A DNA stretch of 64,000 nt from Malonomonas rubra DSM 5091. Lineage in GTDB: Bacteria; Desulfobacterota; Desulfuromonadia; Desulfuromonadales; Geopsychrobacteraceae. Positions within the stretch are counted from its first letter, which is position 1. Each line of letters starts with the position of its first letter. The DNA is taken from NCBI RefSeq assembly GCF_900142125.1, contig NZ_FQZT01000002.1, positions 186,001 through 250,000 on the forward strand. The letters are read 5' to 3'. Made by a program: the position numbers and the translations under genes. The notes under the pieces are model-generated. The model saw nothing but the letters and a program-made list of their open reading frames with translations, was not told the origin of the DNA and ran no database searches. Shown piece after piece: positions 47,601-55,143 of the stretch.

Positions 47601-48555
47601 CGTCCATATCGAGCGGGTACGGGTAAGCCCAGGGAGCCAAGGTCGGAGCGAAGCCAGGAGCCTTGTAGGTCGCCGGGTTGGTGTCAGTGTCGACAAAAGA
47701 ACCATCAGAGTTCAGATGGTTGTTCATGCCCATGTCATTGACGTAATGCGCAGGCATACCGTTGGCATACAATGGATCAGTCGGGTTTGCGGCCATATCA
47801 GCCGGACCCATCCAGTACTCGTAGACAGTGTAATCGTAAGCGTTCAAAGGAACAGTGGTGTCGCCCTGGAAGGTCGGGCGCTTGGAGTAACGGGTACCTT
47901 CACGGTCATGATTCGTCAGACCACCACCAACGTGGCAGCTACTACATGCAGTTGCGAAATCCCAGGCCGAGTTGTCAACGGAGTCGATAAACTCTTGAGG
48001 GGTCGCGTATTCTTTACCATTAGTCAGGCTGTTGCTATCACCGTTTGCACGGAAGTCCGCCAACTGGCGGAGCGAAGGCGGTCACCACTTACCTGCCATA
48101 CCGAGGGACTGAGTCCATGGCTTACCAGCCTGGGAGCTTACGCCCGCGGTATCGATCAGCAAGTTGGCATCCTGCTGAACGTGGAAAGTATCGTTGTCCA
48201 TGTCCTCGTAGCTGACCAGCGGAGTCGCAATCGGGGTGCCGGCCTTGTCGGTGACCAAGTAACCAGTACCGTCAAAACCAGGATAACCCATCATTTGCAG
48301 CATCGGGCTATCAGTACGGTACAGAGTACCGTTGTGGCAGTTACCACAGGTTTGCTTCGGGCTGTAAGGGAAACCCTTGTTTTCAGCATCCAGGCCAACC
48401 GGCATAACCGGGTAACCGAATTGCTCTGCAACTTCCTCATAAGTATAAAGAGGGATATCGGGGTGAGCGGCAAAGCCGGTTCCCGCACCCATAATCAACA
48501 TGGTCACAGCAGCACTGACTGCCATAAACCACAAACTCACTCTATTCCTGCTCAT
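44668..48555 (-). CDS. Octahaem cytochrome c with predicted selenocysteine (U158)
   Basis: Read through one in-frame TGA (48084-48082) this is a 1295-residue exported protein. A signal peptide (about 1-29, ...GTGFAA) precedes eight CXXCH motifs: CGNCH before the TGA, then CSSCH, CMFCH, CRLCH, CASCH, CEHCH, CTVCH and CNDCH. Two PKD-like beta-sandwiches (about 1100-1290) close the protein. The junction reads AGKW-U-PPSLRQLADFR. The paralogue at 51737-55090 has GNW-D-PPSVRQLAQMF there. Coding and homology continue for 1137 codons after the TGA, and a hairpin with an AGUU loop starts 10 nt after it. Without read-through the gene would give a 157-residue one-haem product. Confidence 0.88.
48050..48084 (-). 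promoter_or_regulatory. Candidate bacterial SECIS element of cytochrome 1
   Basis: On the minus strand the TGA (48084-48082) is followed by a stem TCCGCC (48071-48066) and GGCGGA (48061-48056) closing on an AGTT loop. The loop begins 16 nt after the TGA. Bacterial SECIS elements need a hairpin just after UGA with G and U in the apical loop, as seen here. Confidence 0.6.
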
Positions 48556-49050
48556 TCCAAATTCCTTTCGTTAATCATTTCGTTTTCATCGGTCATGCAT
48601 TCGATTCACACAACAAAGGTCGAACTTATGGAACCTCCTCCTTTCGGGAAAAGTGGAACCTTTTCGACTTGGCCGTATTGGGGGTACGAGCAAGGGGGAA
48701 GATTCCGATTTTGTTCTTCCAGCTTGATGCGCTGGAGAAATGAGCCGACCATTTCAAATAGCAAGGCAAAGACCAAAAAAACGCTTCTTCACCCCTCTTT
48801 TTTCACCCTGAGAGAAGCCACCCAAAACGCCCACATCCACCCAGGAACAACACATAAACAGCTGATAAAAAAGTGGTTTTCTCATTTATGAAAGTCTTTG
48901 CGAAATAGTTTTAGATATTATCTGACGCTTATTTTTTTCTTTTCCCTAGGTGACACCACCCAGCCACCCCAGACAAAAACCCCACACTTAGCTGGGGGCG
49001 AAAACGGATAAACTGGGGGATTGTTTTTAATGACGGAATCGGTCTCTATC

Positions 49051-49084
49051 GGGTATATCCCCGAAGCTTGGGTATATCCCCGAA
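49051..49084. repeat. Direct repeat, candidate operator
   Basis: GGGTATATCCCCGAA occurs twice, at 49051-49065 and 49070-49084, offset by 19 bp (about two helical turns). The GGGTATATCCC core is nearly palindromic. They lie 70-100 bp upstream of the -24/-12 promoter, where an activator of sigma-54 would bind. Confidence 0.6.
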
Positions 49085-49149
49085 ACCACCTAAAATGGGT
49101 GGAATTACGAGAAAACGCGGCACATATAGAAAAATACGAATTTTAAAAT

Positions 49150-49170
49150 CAAAGGCATGCCGTTTGCATG
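49150..49170 (+). promoter_or_regulatory. Sigma-54 (-24/-12) promoter of the kinase-regulator operon
   Basis: AAGGCATGCCGTTTGCATG contains GG at 49154-49155 and GC at 49166-49167 with exactly 10 bp between, and matches the TGGCAC-N5-TTGCA consensus in 8 of the central positions including TTTGCA. Transcription would start near 49179, 39 nt before the start codon. Confidence 0.7.
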
Positions 49171-49217
49171 AATACAACCTCCAAAATTCATTAACAGCAT
49201 TCACTGGCGGAGGCAGT

Positions 49218-50627
49218 ATGGGCGAACGAATCAATGCCGATCTTTTCGAAACAATCGTCGGCAACCTGTCCCAAGGCATGTATGTAATACAGGACGATGA
49301 AGCGGTTTTTCTCAATCGGCACTTCGGTGAGATGTTCGGCTACGAATCTGTTACCGACCTGTTTGGGCACAATATGTTCAACGAGGTCTATCCGGATAAA
49401 AACAGTGTCGACCTGTTTAAGAAAATGCACGATGAGATGCTGACCAACAAGTCACCGCTGGTTTCCTGGGCACAGCCATCGGCCCGCTGCGACGGTACAG
49501 AATTCTGGTTGCAGGCAGAAGCACGCCTGATTGAAATCAATGGCCGACCGGCGATCCTCGGTACATTCGAAGACCAGACCGACTGTGCCTTCATGGCCGA
49601 GGCGATGGCAGTCTCGCAGCAGACGTTAAGACGCCTGCTCGATGCCATGGAAGACCGGGTCTATGTGGTCACCGATGAGTTTGAGGTCCTCTACGCCAAC
49701 CGCAAGATGATTGAAACCAGCAATGCTGATCCAAAAGTAGACCCATGCCATAAAGTCTGCCGTGGCCTGCCAGAACCCTGCGAAGCCTGCACCATCGATG
49801 AGGTTTTCAAAACCGGCAAACCGATCCATAAAGAGTTCTTCAATGACTCGCAACAAGCTTGGTACTCAGCCATCGAATTGCCGATCCGCATGCCCGGAAA
49901 TGACAAGCCGGCGAAGCTGGCTGTGGCCCGTGATATCACTGAGATGAAAGAAACCGAACAGCGAATTCGCGCTCTTTCCCACCGCCTGATCACCGCACAG
50001 GAAGATGAGCGCGCGGTTCTTTCCCGTGAATTGCACGACGATCTCGGCCAGCGCCTCAACGCCGCAAAAATCAGTGTCGAAACCATTGCTGAAGATTTAA
50101 AGGATATCCCGCCGGAATTACGAGATCAGATCGACCACCTTGCCGATATACTGCAGGGATCAATCGATTCCGTGCGCCGTCTTTCCGCTGGTCTGCGCCC
50201 CTCTTTCCTCGAACGCCTGGGCTTGGTCGAAACCTTGAGAGACCACTGCAGCAAGATCGGATCGCTGCACAATATCGAGATCGATTTCAAATCGGCTGGA
50301 ATCAAAGAGCTGAAACTCGACAAAGATACCGAGATCAATCTTTACCGGATCGCCCAGGAAGCTCTGCATAATATCGTCAAGCATGCCGGGGCGACCCAGG
50401 CCAGTGTCCGCCTGATCGCATCACATCCGGTCCTGCGACTGCGTATTGCTGACAACGGCAAAGGCTTCGACACAAAGCCACATGTCAATAATCGCAACCA
50501 GAACACCAATCTCGGTCTGCTCGGTATCGCAGAGCGGGTCGACTTGTTGAAGGGAAATTTCGAGCTAAAATCTCAGCCAGGCGACGGCACTCGGCTGCTT
50601 ATCGAAGTTCCCTGCGAACAACTGTGA
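49218..50627 (+). CDS. PAS-PAS sensor histidine kinase (NarL type)
   Basis: A 469-residue soluble kinase. Two PAS domains (about 10-125 and 135-250) are followed by a HisKA_3 dimerisation domain with phospho-His in LSRELHDDLGQRLNAAK and an HATPase domain (NIVKHAGATQASVRL, IADNGKGFD). The second PAS contains DPCHKVCRGLPEPCEACTID, a four-cysteine pattern (C-x3-C-x6-C-x2-C) suggestive of redox or metal sensing. No TM helix is seen. The start at 49218 is chosen for GGCGGAGG upstream, and because the frame before it is antisense-like and lacks PAS homology. It pairs with the regulator 44 nt downstream. Confidence 0.92.
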   Translation: MGERINADLFETIVGNLSQGMYVIQDDEAVFLNRHFGEMFGYESVTDLFGHNMFNEVYPDKNSVDLFKKMHDEMLTNKSPLVSWAQPSARCDGTEFWLQAEARLIEINGRPAILGTFEDQTDCAFMAEAMAVSQQTLRRLLDAMEDRVYVVTDEFEVLYANRKMIETSNADPKVDPCHKVCRGLPEPCEACTIDEVFKTGKPIHKEFFNDSQQAWYSAIELPIRMPGNDKPAKLAVARDITEMKETEQRIRALSHRLITAQEDERAVLSRELHDDLGQRLNAAKISVETIAEDLKDIPPELRDQIDHLADILQGSIDSVRRLSAGLRPSFLERLGLVETLRDHCSKIGSLHNIEIDFKSAGIKELKLDKDTEINLYRIAQEALHNIVKHAGATQASVRLIASHPVLRLRIADNGKGFDTKPHVNNRNQNTNLGLLGIAERVDLLKGNFELKSQPGDGTRLLIEVPCEQL

Positions 50628-50671
50628 TAGAATGAGATTCAATTAACCGCAAAACAGAAAACAGAGGCCTT

Positions 50672-51346
50672 ATGACCAAGAAAAACGTACTTATTGTTGA
50701 CGATCATCCACTCTTCCGCGAGGGATTGAAGAGTTTGATCGACCGCAGCGAAAGCTACCAGACCGTTGGTGAAGCGGGCAGTGCCGAAGAAGCTCTGCAG
50801 ATGGCCCAGGAGCTGAAGCCCGACCTGGTGACCATGGACATCTCCCTGCCGGAGAAAAGCGGGATTGAAGCAACCCGCGAAATCCGCAGCGAACTGCCGG
50901 ACGCCAAACTGTTGATCGTCAGCATGCACCCGAAGTTCGAGTTCATTGCCGAAGCTTTCAAGGCGGGAGCACGCGGCTACGTGGTCAAGGAAGCGACCAG
51001 CGCCAAACTGATTCAGGCGATGGACGCGCTCTGCCGCGGCGAATTTTTCCTCGATGGCGGCGTCTCACTCGAGGTCATCACCAAGCTGATGAGCGAGCCG
51101 GAAACAGAGGCGACCATCGATGATGAAAACTACAGCCTGCTTTCACCGCGCGAGCAGGAGGTGATGCGCAAAGTTGTCGAAGGAGGCACCACTCGGAAGA
51201 TCGCCGAAGAGTTGGGATTAAGCCCGAAGACAGTCGAGAACCACCGCGCCAACCTGATGAAGAAGCTCGGTGTGCACAACAAGATGGAGCTGGTCCGTTA
51301 CGCCGTCAAACTTGGGCTGGTCGATGTCGATCAGTGGAAGGAGTAA
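50672..51346 (+). CDS. NarL/FixJ family response regulator
   Basis: A 224-residue regulator. REC (1-125) has acidic D10-D11, phosphoacceptor D56 (LVTMDISLP) and the conserved Lys in VVKEATS. A LuxR-type HTH (about 150-215) reads LSPREQEVMRKVVEGGTTRKIAEELGLSPKTVENHRANLM. It is the cognate partner of the kinase upstream. Divergent placement from the first selenocysteine cytochrome makes that gene a possible target. Confidence 0.95.
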   Translation: MTKKNVLIVDDHPLFREGLKSLIDRSESYQTVGEAGSAEEALQMAQELKPDLVTMDISLPEKSGIEATREIRSELPDAKLLIVSMHPKFEFIAEAFKAGARGYVVKEATSAKLIQAMDALCRGEFFLDGGVSLEVITKLMSEPETEATIDDENYSLLSPREQEVMRKVVEGGTTRKIAEELGLSPKTVENHRANLMKKLGVHNKMELVRYAVKLGLVDVDQWKE

Positions 51347-51352
51347 AGGACA

Positions 51353-51613
51353 ATGAGGGGGATCCTGCTTTTCTTTTTGGCCACCTGTCTCCTTGCGAGT
51401 TGCAGCTACACCTCTCAGGAAGAAATGCTCCAGAAGCGGATTGAAGAGGGAGCCTACGTCGTTTATTGGAAGAACAAGGAAACCGGCTTTCAGTGCCAGA
51501 TCAAGGGGGTATACGACAAAGAGACGGCAGAAGACATCGCCGCAAGCAAACGTAACCTGAAACCTGAGAATGAATACTGGATAGAACAGGTTGCAATAGG
51601 CAGCAAACAATAA
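51353..51613 (+). CDS. Small lipoprotein, 86 aa
   Basis: An 86-residue protein with a lipobox (LLASC, Cys17) and a short soluble domain (about 60 residues, KRIEEGAYVVYWKNKETGFQCQIKGVYDKETAEDI). It begins 7 nt after the regulator stop behind AAAGGAC, so it is in the same operon. It is not recognised as a family member. It may be a membrane-bound sensor accessory or ligand-binding protein for the two-component system. Confidence 0.8.
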   Translation: MRGILLFFLATCLLASCSYTSQEEMLQKRIEEGAYVVYWKNKETGFQCQIKGVYDKETAEDIAASKRNLKPENEYWIEQVAIGSKQ

Positions 51614-51625
51614 TTACGATTCAAT

Positions 51626-51662
51626 AACAACAGCCCCGAAGCAAAACTTCGGGGCTGTTGTT
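51626..51662. terminator. Bidirectional terminator
   Basis: A perfect 16-bp stem (AACAACAGCCCCGAAG and CTTCGGGGCTGTTGTT) with a CAAAA loop, between the convergent lipoprotein gene and the cytochrome at 51737. It would serve both transcripts. Confidence 0.9.
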
Positions 51663-51736
51663 GTCTGGGCCTGCAATTCCCCTGCGGAGAGAGGACAAGG
51701 TAAAAGCATAACGCCCTGTAAAGCTAAATTTTCTGT

Positions 51737-54700
51737 TTACTTCATTATTCTCACTGTCTGTTGTTCCACCTCGACTCGCGTGCTGCCGTTGTAGACATAA
51801 ACCGTCATCCGGTATTCGAAATAGTCCCCTTTGTCATATTTGGCGTATTGACGGAAAAGATGATCGACAGTCTTGTTCGAACCAGCTGGCAGGTTTTCGT
51901 AGAAGCGGTCTTTGGTTCCATCCCCCCAGATCACATACAGCATGGTACTCTCCGGCATGTTATTGAAGGTCACTTGAGCCGGAACGCCGACACCGTTATC
52001 AGCGTAAGTGATATAGGTGTCTGGAGCCGGAGCGACAACGGTCACCGGCAGGCTCGATTGAGCCAGTTTGCCTTCTTCATCCACGACACGTAATGTCACC
52101 AGCCAGGTACCGATCTTGTCAAAGGTCTTCTGCACCGACTCGCCTTCCAGCACTTCGCCTGCGGTATCGCTGACGATCCAGCTGTAGCTGAAGGTTCCTG
52201 CTGTATTCACTGAGGTATCAGCGCTGAGAGTGATAGTACTCCCAACCTCGATATCCTGGTTGCTGTTTATCGGCAGCATCTGAGAAATCGGATCAATACC
52301 GATTCCGGTCACCGCTGGGTCACCGAGGGTATTCAGGTAGGCAACCCAATCAGCACGTCCATCGTAACTGGTGCCGTTGGTTCCGAACCATTGCACATCG
52401 CGCCAGGCTGCTGTTTCCATCTGTAACTTGCCGGCCCATGCTTGTGCATGCAGCCGCACCTGGTAGCCGTTCTGGCCACTGATTGTAATGCCGCCGGTTC
52501 CGTTTGCCGTCACGACGAACTCGAAGTCACCGACAAATGAACCAAGATCGGTCAACAGTTCGGCAACACTGCCGACATCTGTCGCCACCAGACGGCTGCG
52601 GTTGACGACCGTCTGGCCACCATCGTTCGAAGCCTCGACCTTCAGCAACCAGCCCTGCTCGTTACCACTGAAATCGATCGCTGCCGCAGAGGAATAACTG
52701 GCGGCGAAAGCTGCCGGAGCCTTGAAATCATCTTCGTAAATCATCTCCGAACGTTCAATCGGACGTACGGTAAAGTAATCTTCCGGGGTGCCGTTGTTGT
52801 CACTATCAATCTGCGTTGCGACATTGGCGAATTCGATGGCGATCGAGCGGGCAGCCGACTTGTCGCGCAGCTTCGGATCGAAATCACTCGCCTGCGTCTG
52901 GCCGTTGACCATCACGTAAGGAACCCGGTCATCATCCCAGTAGAGGCTGCTTCCATCACCGAGGGGATTGATACCGCCGTTATAAAATTCAGCAGTTTCC
53001 GAATGGCAATCAGCACAGCCGCCGATGCCGAAGCTATCGGCAACCGGCGAAACATTGTGGTTCACTTTGAACGGCACACTGGCCAACGAGAACCTAGTAT
53101 CCGGAGTCCCACTACCAACCCATCCGGCGACAAAGGAATTCAGGTTGCTCACCCGTTCGTTGATTTTCGCCGCTGTGACCTGACCGTTGTTATCGGCGGT
53201 CAATGATGTCCAGTCATTGCTCAGGTTGACCGACAGAATCTGGGTCGGTAGCAGAGGATCAAGTCCGGCTGGATTCCCGTCGAAGTTGACGTCGAAATCA
53301 GCATCGTTTCCATCACGCCAGAACATGGTCGTTACAACGTTATTGCGCTGTAGCCGCCCTAAGTACCAGGAGAGAGAACTGCGATCGGTCATGTTGTTGC
53401 GATCGACCCAGTCGTTGGTGTAATCGAAGAGGTGCCCGGCAGCATCATTCCCGGTCGCATCGACCATCGAGCCGCCTGTGTTCCAGCTTGCCGAGGATAT
53501 TTTCCGCACATGACAGACAGTGCAATCCATCAGGGCGACATGGCTGATCTCGGGCACTCCCTGCATTTTCAGCGGATCCTGAACAACCTCTGCCATCAGC
53601 CCGGCGCGATCGTGGGCCGCGGTTGGATCGGGCGCACCGTAGGCCTGGCCACCATCTCCACCGCGCAAGTGACAACTTTCGCAATCCTTGAAAGCCGCGT
53701 CATCACTGGCGTTAAACACTTCGCTGAATGGCACGTCCCCTTTGGCTGGGTCATGCCCCATGGTGCCCTCACCCATCTTCGGATAATTGGCTGAGATCTG
53801 CATATCCCAGCCGTCCAGGGAAACGCCGTCGCTGCGTTGATGACAGCCGAGACAACCAAAATTAGTGTGGAAGGTGTGGCGGAAATCACCCTGCCAGTTG
53901 TCCCCCCGCTTTTTCCAGTCGACTGCGAACTCGTTGAAGTGGCAGAGTGCGCAGTTGTTCGTCAGCGGAGTGCGGTTGAGGCGCTGATCGAAAAAGGCCT
54001 GACTCAGAACCGGGCCGGTTTCGTTGATAAAATCAAGCCCGACAAGATTGTCGCCGTAAATAACCGTGGTGCCATAACCAGCTGGAGCACTGCCGCCGTC
54101 GGGCCACTGCAGGCCGTTATCGCTGGCGATCCCGGCCGCAATACTGCGACTGGCATCCAGCTTCCCTTTGCGCAGCGCTGCCTTGCGGGCGGCGTAATTG
54201 TAATCTTTCAGGTGGCAGACAAAACAGTCGACTTCCAAAACTCCGGTATTGGCGTAATCGATGTACTGGACTTCGCTTTTATCGCTGTCGCCATCGACAT
54301 CGTAAATATCGATAAAATAGTTGAATGCGGTCACAGTCGCAGCATCGATCGGACCGCCAAGACCGTTGACATCATTGACAACAGTTTCCTGCACCGGCTC
54401 CATGCGAAAACCTTTCGGTTCCAGCACCGGGTTGCCGTCGGCGTCAAGCACAATCGCCTCACGGGTCGGCTTGGCGATGTCGCGCAGAGGCACCCGGGCA
54501 AACAGGTTTGTGTTCGGCACATATTCCATCGCCCCGCCGCCGACATGGCATTCGCCACAATCCATGATATTGCCGGGGACCGACATATCGACCTTATTAC
54601 GGAATTCCGTCAGATCGGCATAGACCTTCGGCAACCAGCTGTTCGACTCAGCCTCGAGAAATTGCCCGCTGGCAGCATCGTAGTTTCCGGTTCCGGGGAC

Positions 54701-55090
54701 TCCTTCGAACATCTGCGCCAGCTGGCGCACCGAGGGCGGATCCCAGTTGCCGAAGTGGCCCGGGGTCTGCAACCAGTTTTTGCCTTCCGGCACCGGGCCA
54801 CTGACGAACTTATCCTGCGAATCGGGATTATGGTGTGCCCAACCGAAAAATTCGTTGGCCCCGGTCTGCGCATGAAATGAGTGCTGCTCGATGGCGTTGT
54901 AATCGTGACAGCTCTGACAAGTCTGCTTCATGCTGAAAGCCGGTGACGGCGTCCCCGGTACGGAAATCTCGATCCGGTTACCCTCAGCATCGAGCAGCGG
55001 CACCGGCATATGTGCTGCTGCCGGGAGTGCAGACAACAGCAACAGGGCCAAAAGACCAACGAGAATCTTTCGATAAGAGTACGTATTCAT
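51737..55090 (-). CDS. Octahaem cytochrome c, Asp-containing paralogue
   Basis: A 1117-residue exported protein: signal peptide (about 1-26, ...ALPAAA), then eight CXXCH motifs (CQSCH, CGECH, CFVCH, CALCH, CLGCH, CESCH, CTVCH, CADCH) and PKD-like domains in the last ~200 residues. It aligns along its length with the predicted selenoproteins at 44668 and 59627. Where they have TGA it has GAT (D117, HFGNWDPPSVRQLA). Start 55090 follows GGGAGGAG. It is the last gene of the operon NHL protein - 23-haem cytochrome - octahaem cytochrome. Confidence 0.93.
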   Translation of the reverse strand: MNTYSYRKILVGLLALLLLSALPAAAHMPVPLLDAEGNRIEISVPGTPSPAFSMKQTCQSCHDYNAIEQHSFHAQTGANEFFGWAHHNPDSQDKFVSGPVPEGKNWLQTPGHFGNWDPPSVRQLAQMFEGVPGTGNYDAASGQFLEAESNSWLPKVYADLTEFRNKVDMSVPGNIMDCGECHVGGGAMEYVPNTNLFARVPLRDIAKPTREAIVLDADGNPVLEPKGFRMEPVQETVVNDVNGLGGPIDAATVTAFNYFIDIYDVDGDSDKSEVQYIDYANTGVLEVDCFVCHLKDYNYAARKAALRKGKLDASRSIAAGIASDNGLQWPDGGSAPAGYGTTVIYGDNLVGLDFINETGPVLSQAFFDQRLNRTPLTNNCALCHFNEFAVDWKKRGDNWQGDFRHTFHTNFGCLGCHQRSDGVSLDGWDMQISANYPKMGEGTMGHDPAKGDVPFSEVFNASDDAAFKDCESCHLRGGDGGQAYGAPDPTAAHDRAGLMAEVVQDPLKMQGVPEISHVALMDCTVCHVRKISSASWNTGGSMVDATGNDAAGHLFDYTNDWVDRNNMTDRSSLSWYLGRLQRNNVVTTMFWRDGNDADFDVNFDGNPAGLDPLLPTQILSVNLSNDWTSLTADNNGQVTAAKINERVSNLNSFVAGWVGSGTPDTRFSLASVPFKVNHNVSPVADSFGIGGCADCHSETAEFYNGGINPLGDGSSLYWDDDRVPYVMVNGQTQASDFDPKLRDKSAARSIAIEFANVATQIDSDNNGTPEDYFTVRPIERSEMIYEDDFKAPAAFAASYSSAAAIDFSGNEQGWLLKVEASNDGGQTVVNRSRLVATDVGSVAELLTDLGSFVGDFEFVVTANGTGGITISGQNGYQVRLHAQAWAGKLQMETAAWRDVQWFGTNGTSYDGRADWVAYLNTLGDPAVTGIGIDPISQMLPINSNQDIEVGSTITLSADTSVNTAGTFSYSWIVSDTAGEVLEGESVQKTFDKIGTWLVTLRVVDEEGKLAQSSLPVTVVAPAPDTYITYADNGVGVPAQVTFNNMPESTMLYVIWGDGTKDRFYENLPAGSNKTVDHLFRQYAKYDKGDYFEYRMTVYVYNGSTRVEVEQQTVRIMK

Positions 55091-55143
55091 CAACCGCTCC
55101 TCCCTTGAAGCAGAATCCTCTTTTCGTTCATCAGCAAACATCA

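Larger units (their letters stand above)
48556..49217. other. Divergent regulatory region between cytochrome 1 and the sensor kinase
   Basis: A 660-nt non-coding region. It holds the -24/-12 promoter for the kinase, two direct repeats (listed), and on the other strand GG-N10-GC (TTGGTCTTTGCCTTGCTA, 48759-48776) that could be a weaker sigma-54 promoter for the cytochrome with a ~190-nt leader. GGAATTTGG or AAAGGAA before 48555 is the cytochrome ribosome site. No coding frame is supported. Confidence 0.6.

Noticed and set aside
48082-48084. TGA in the octahaem cytochromes as tryptophan (altered code) or sequencing error
   Set aside because: TGA is used as a normal stop elsewhere in the window, e.g. 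ending asnB and the epimerase at 40128; the same codon position in two genes argues against an error.
47269-48891. A 540-codon plus-strand frame running across the TGA of cytochrome 1
   Set aside because: It lies antisense to haem motifs, has no ribosome site and no recognisable domain.
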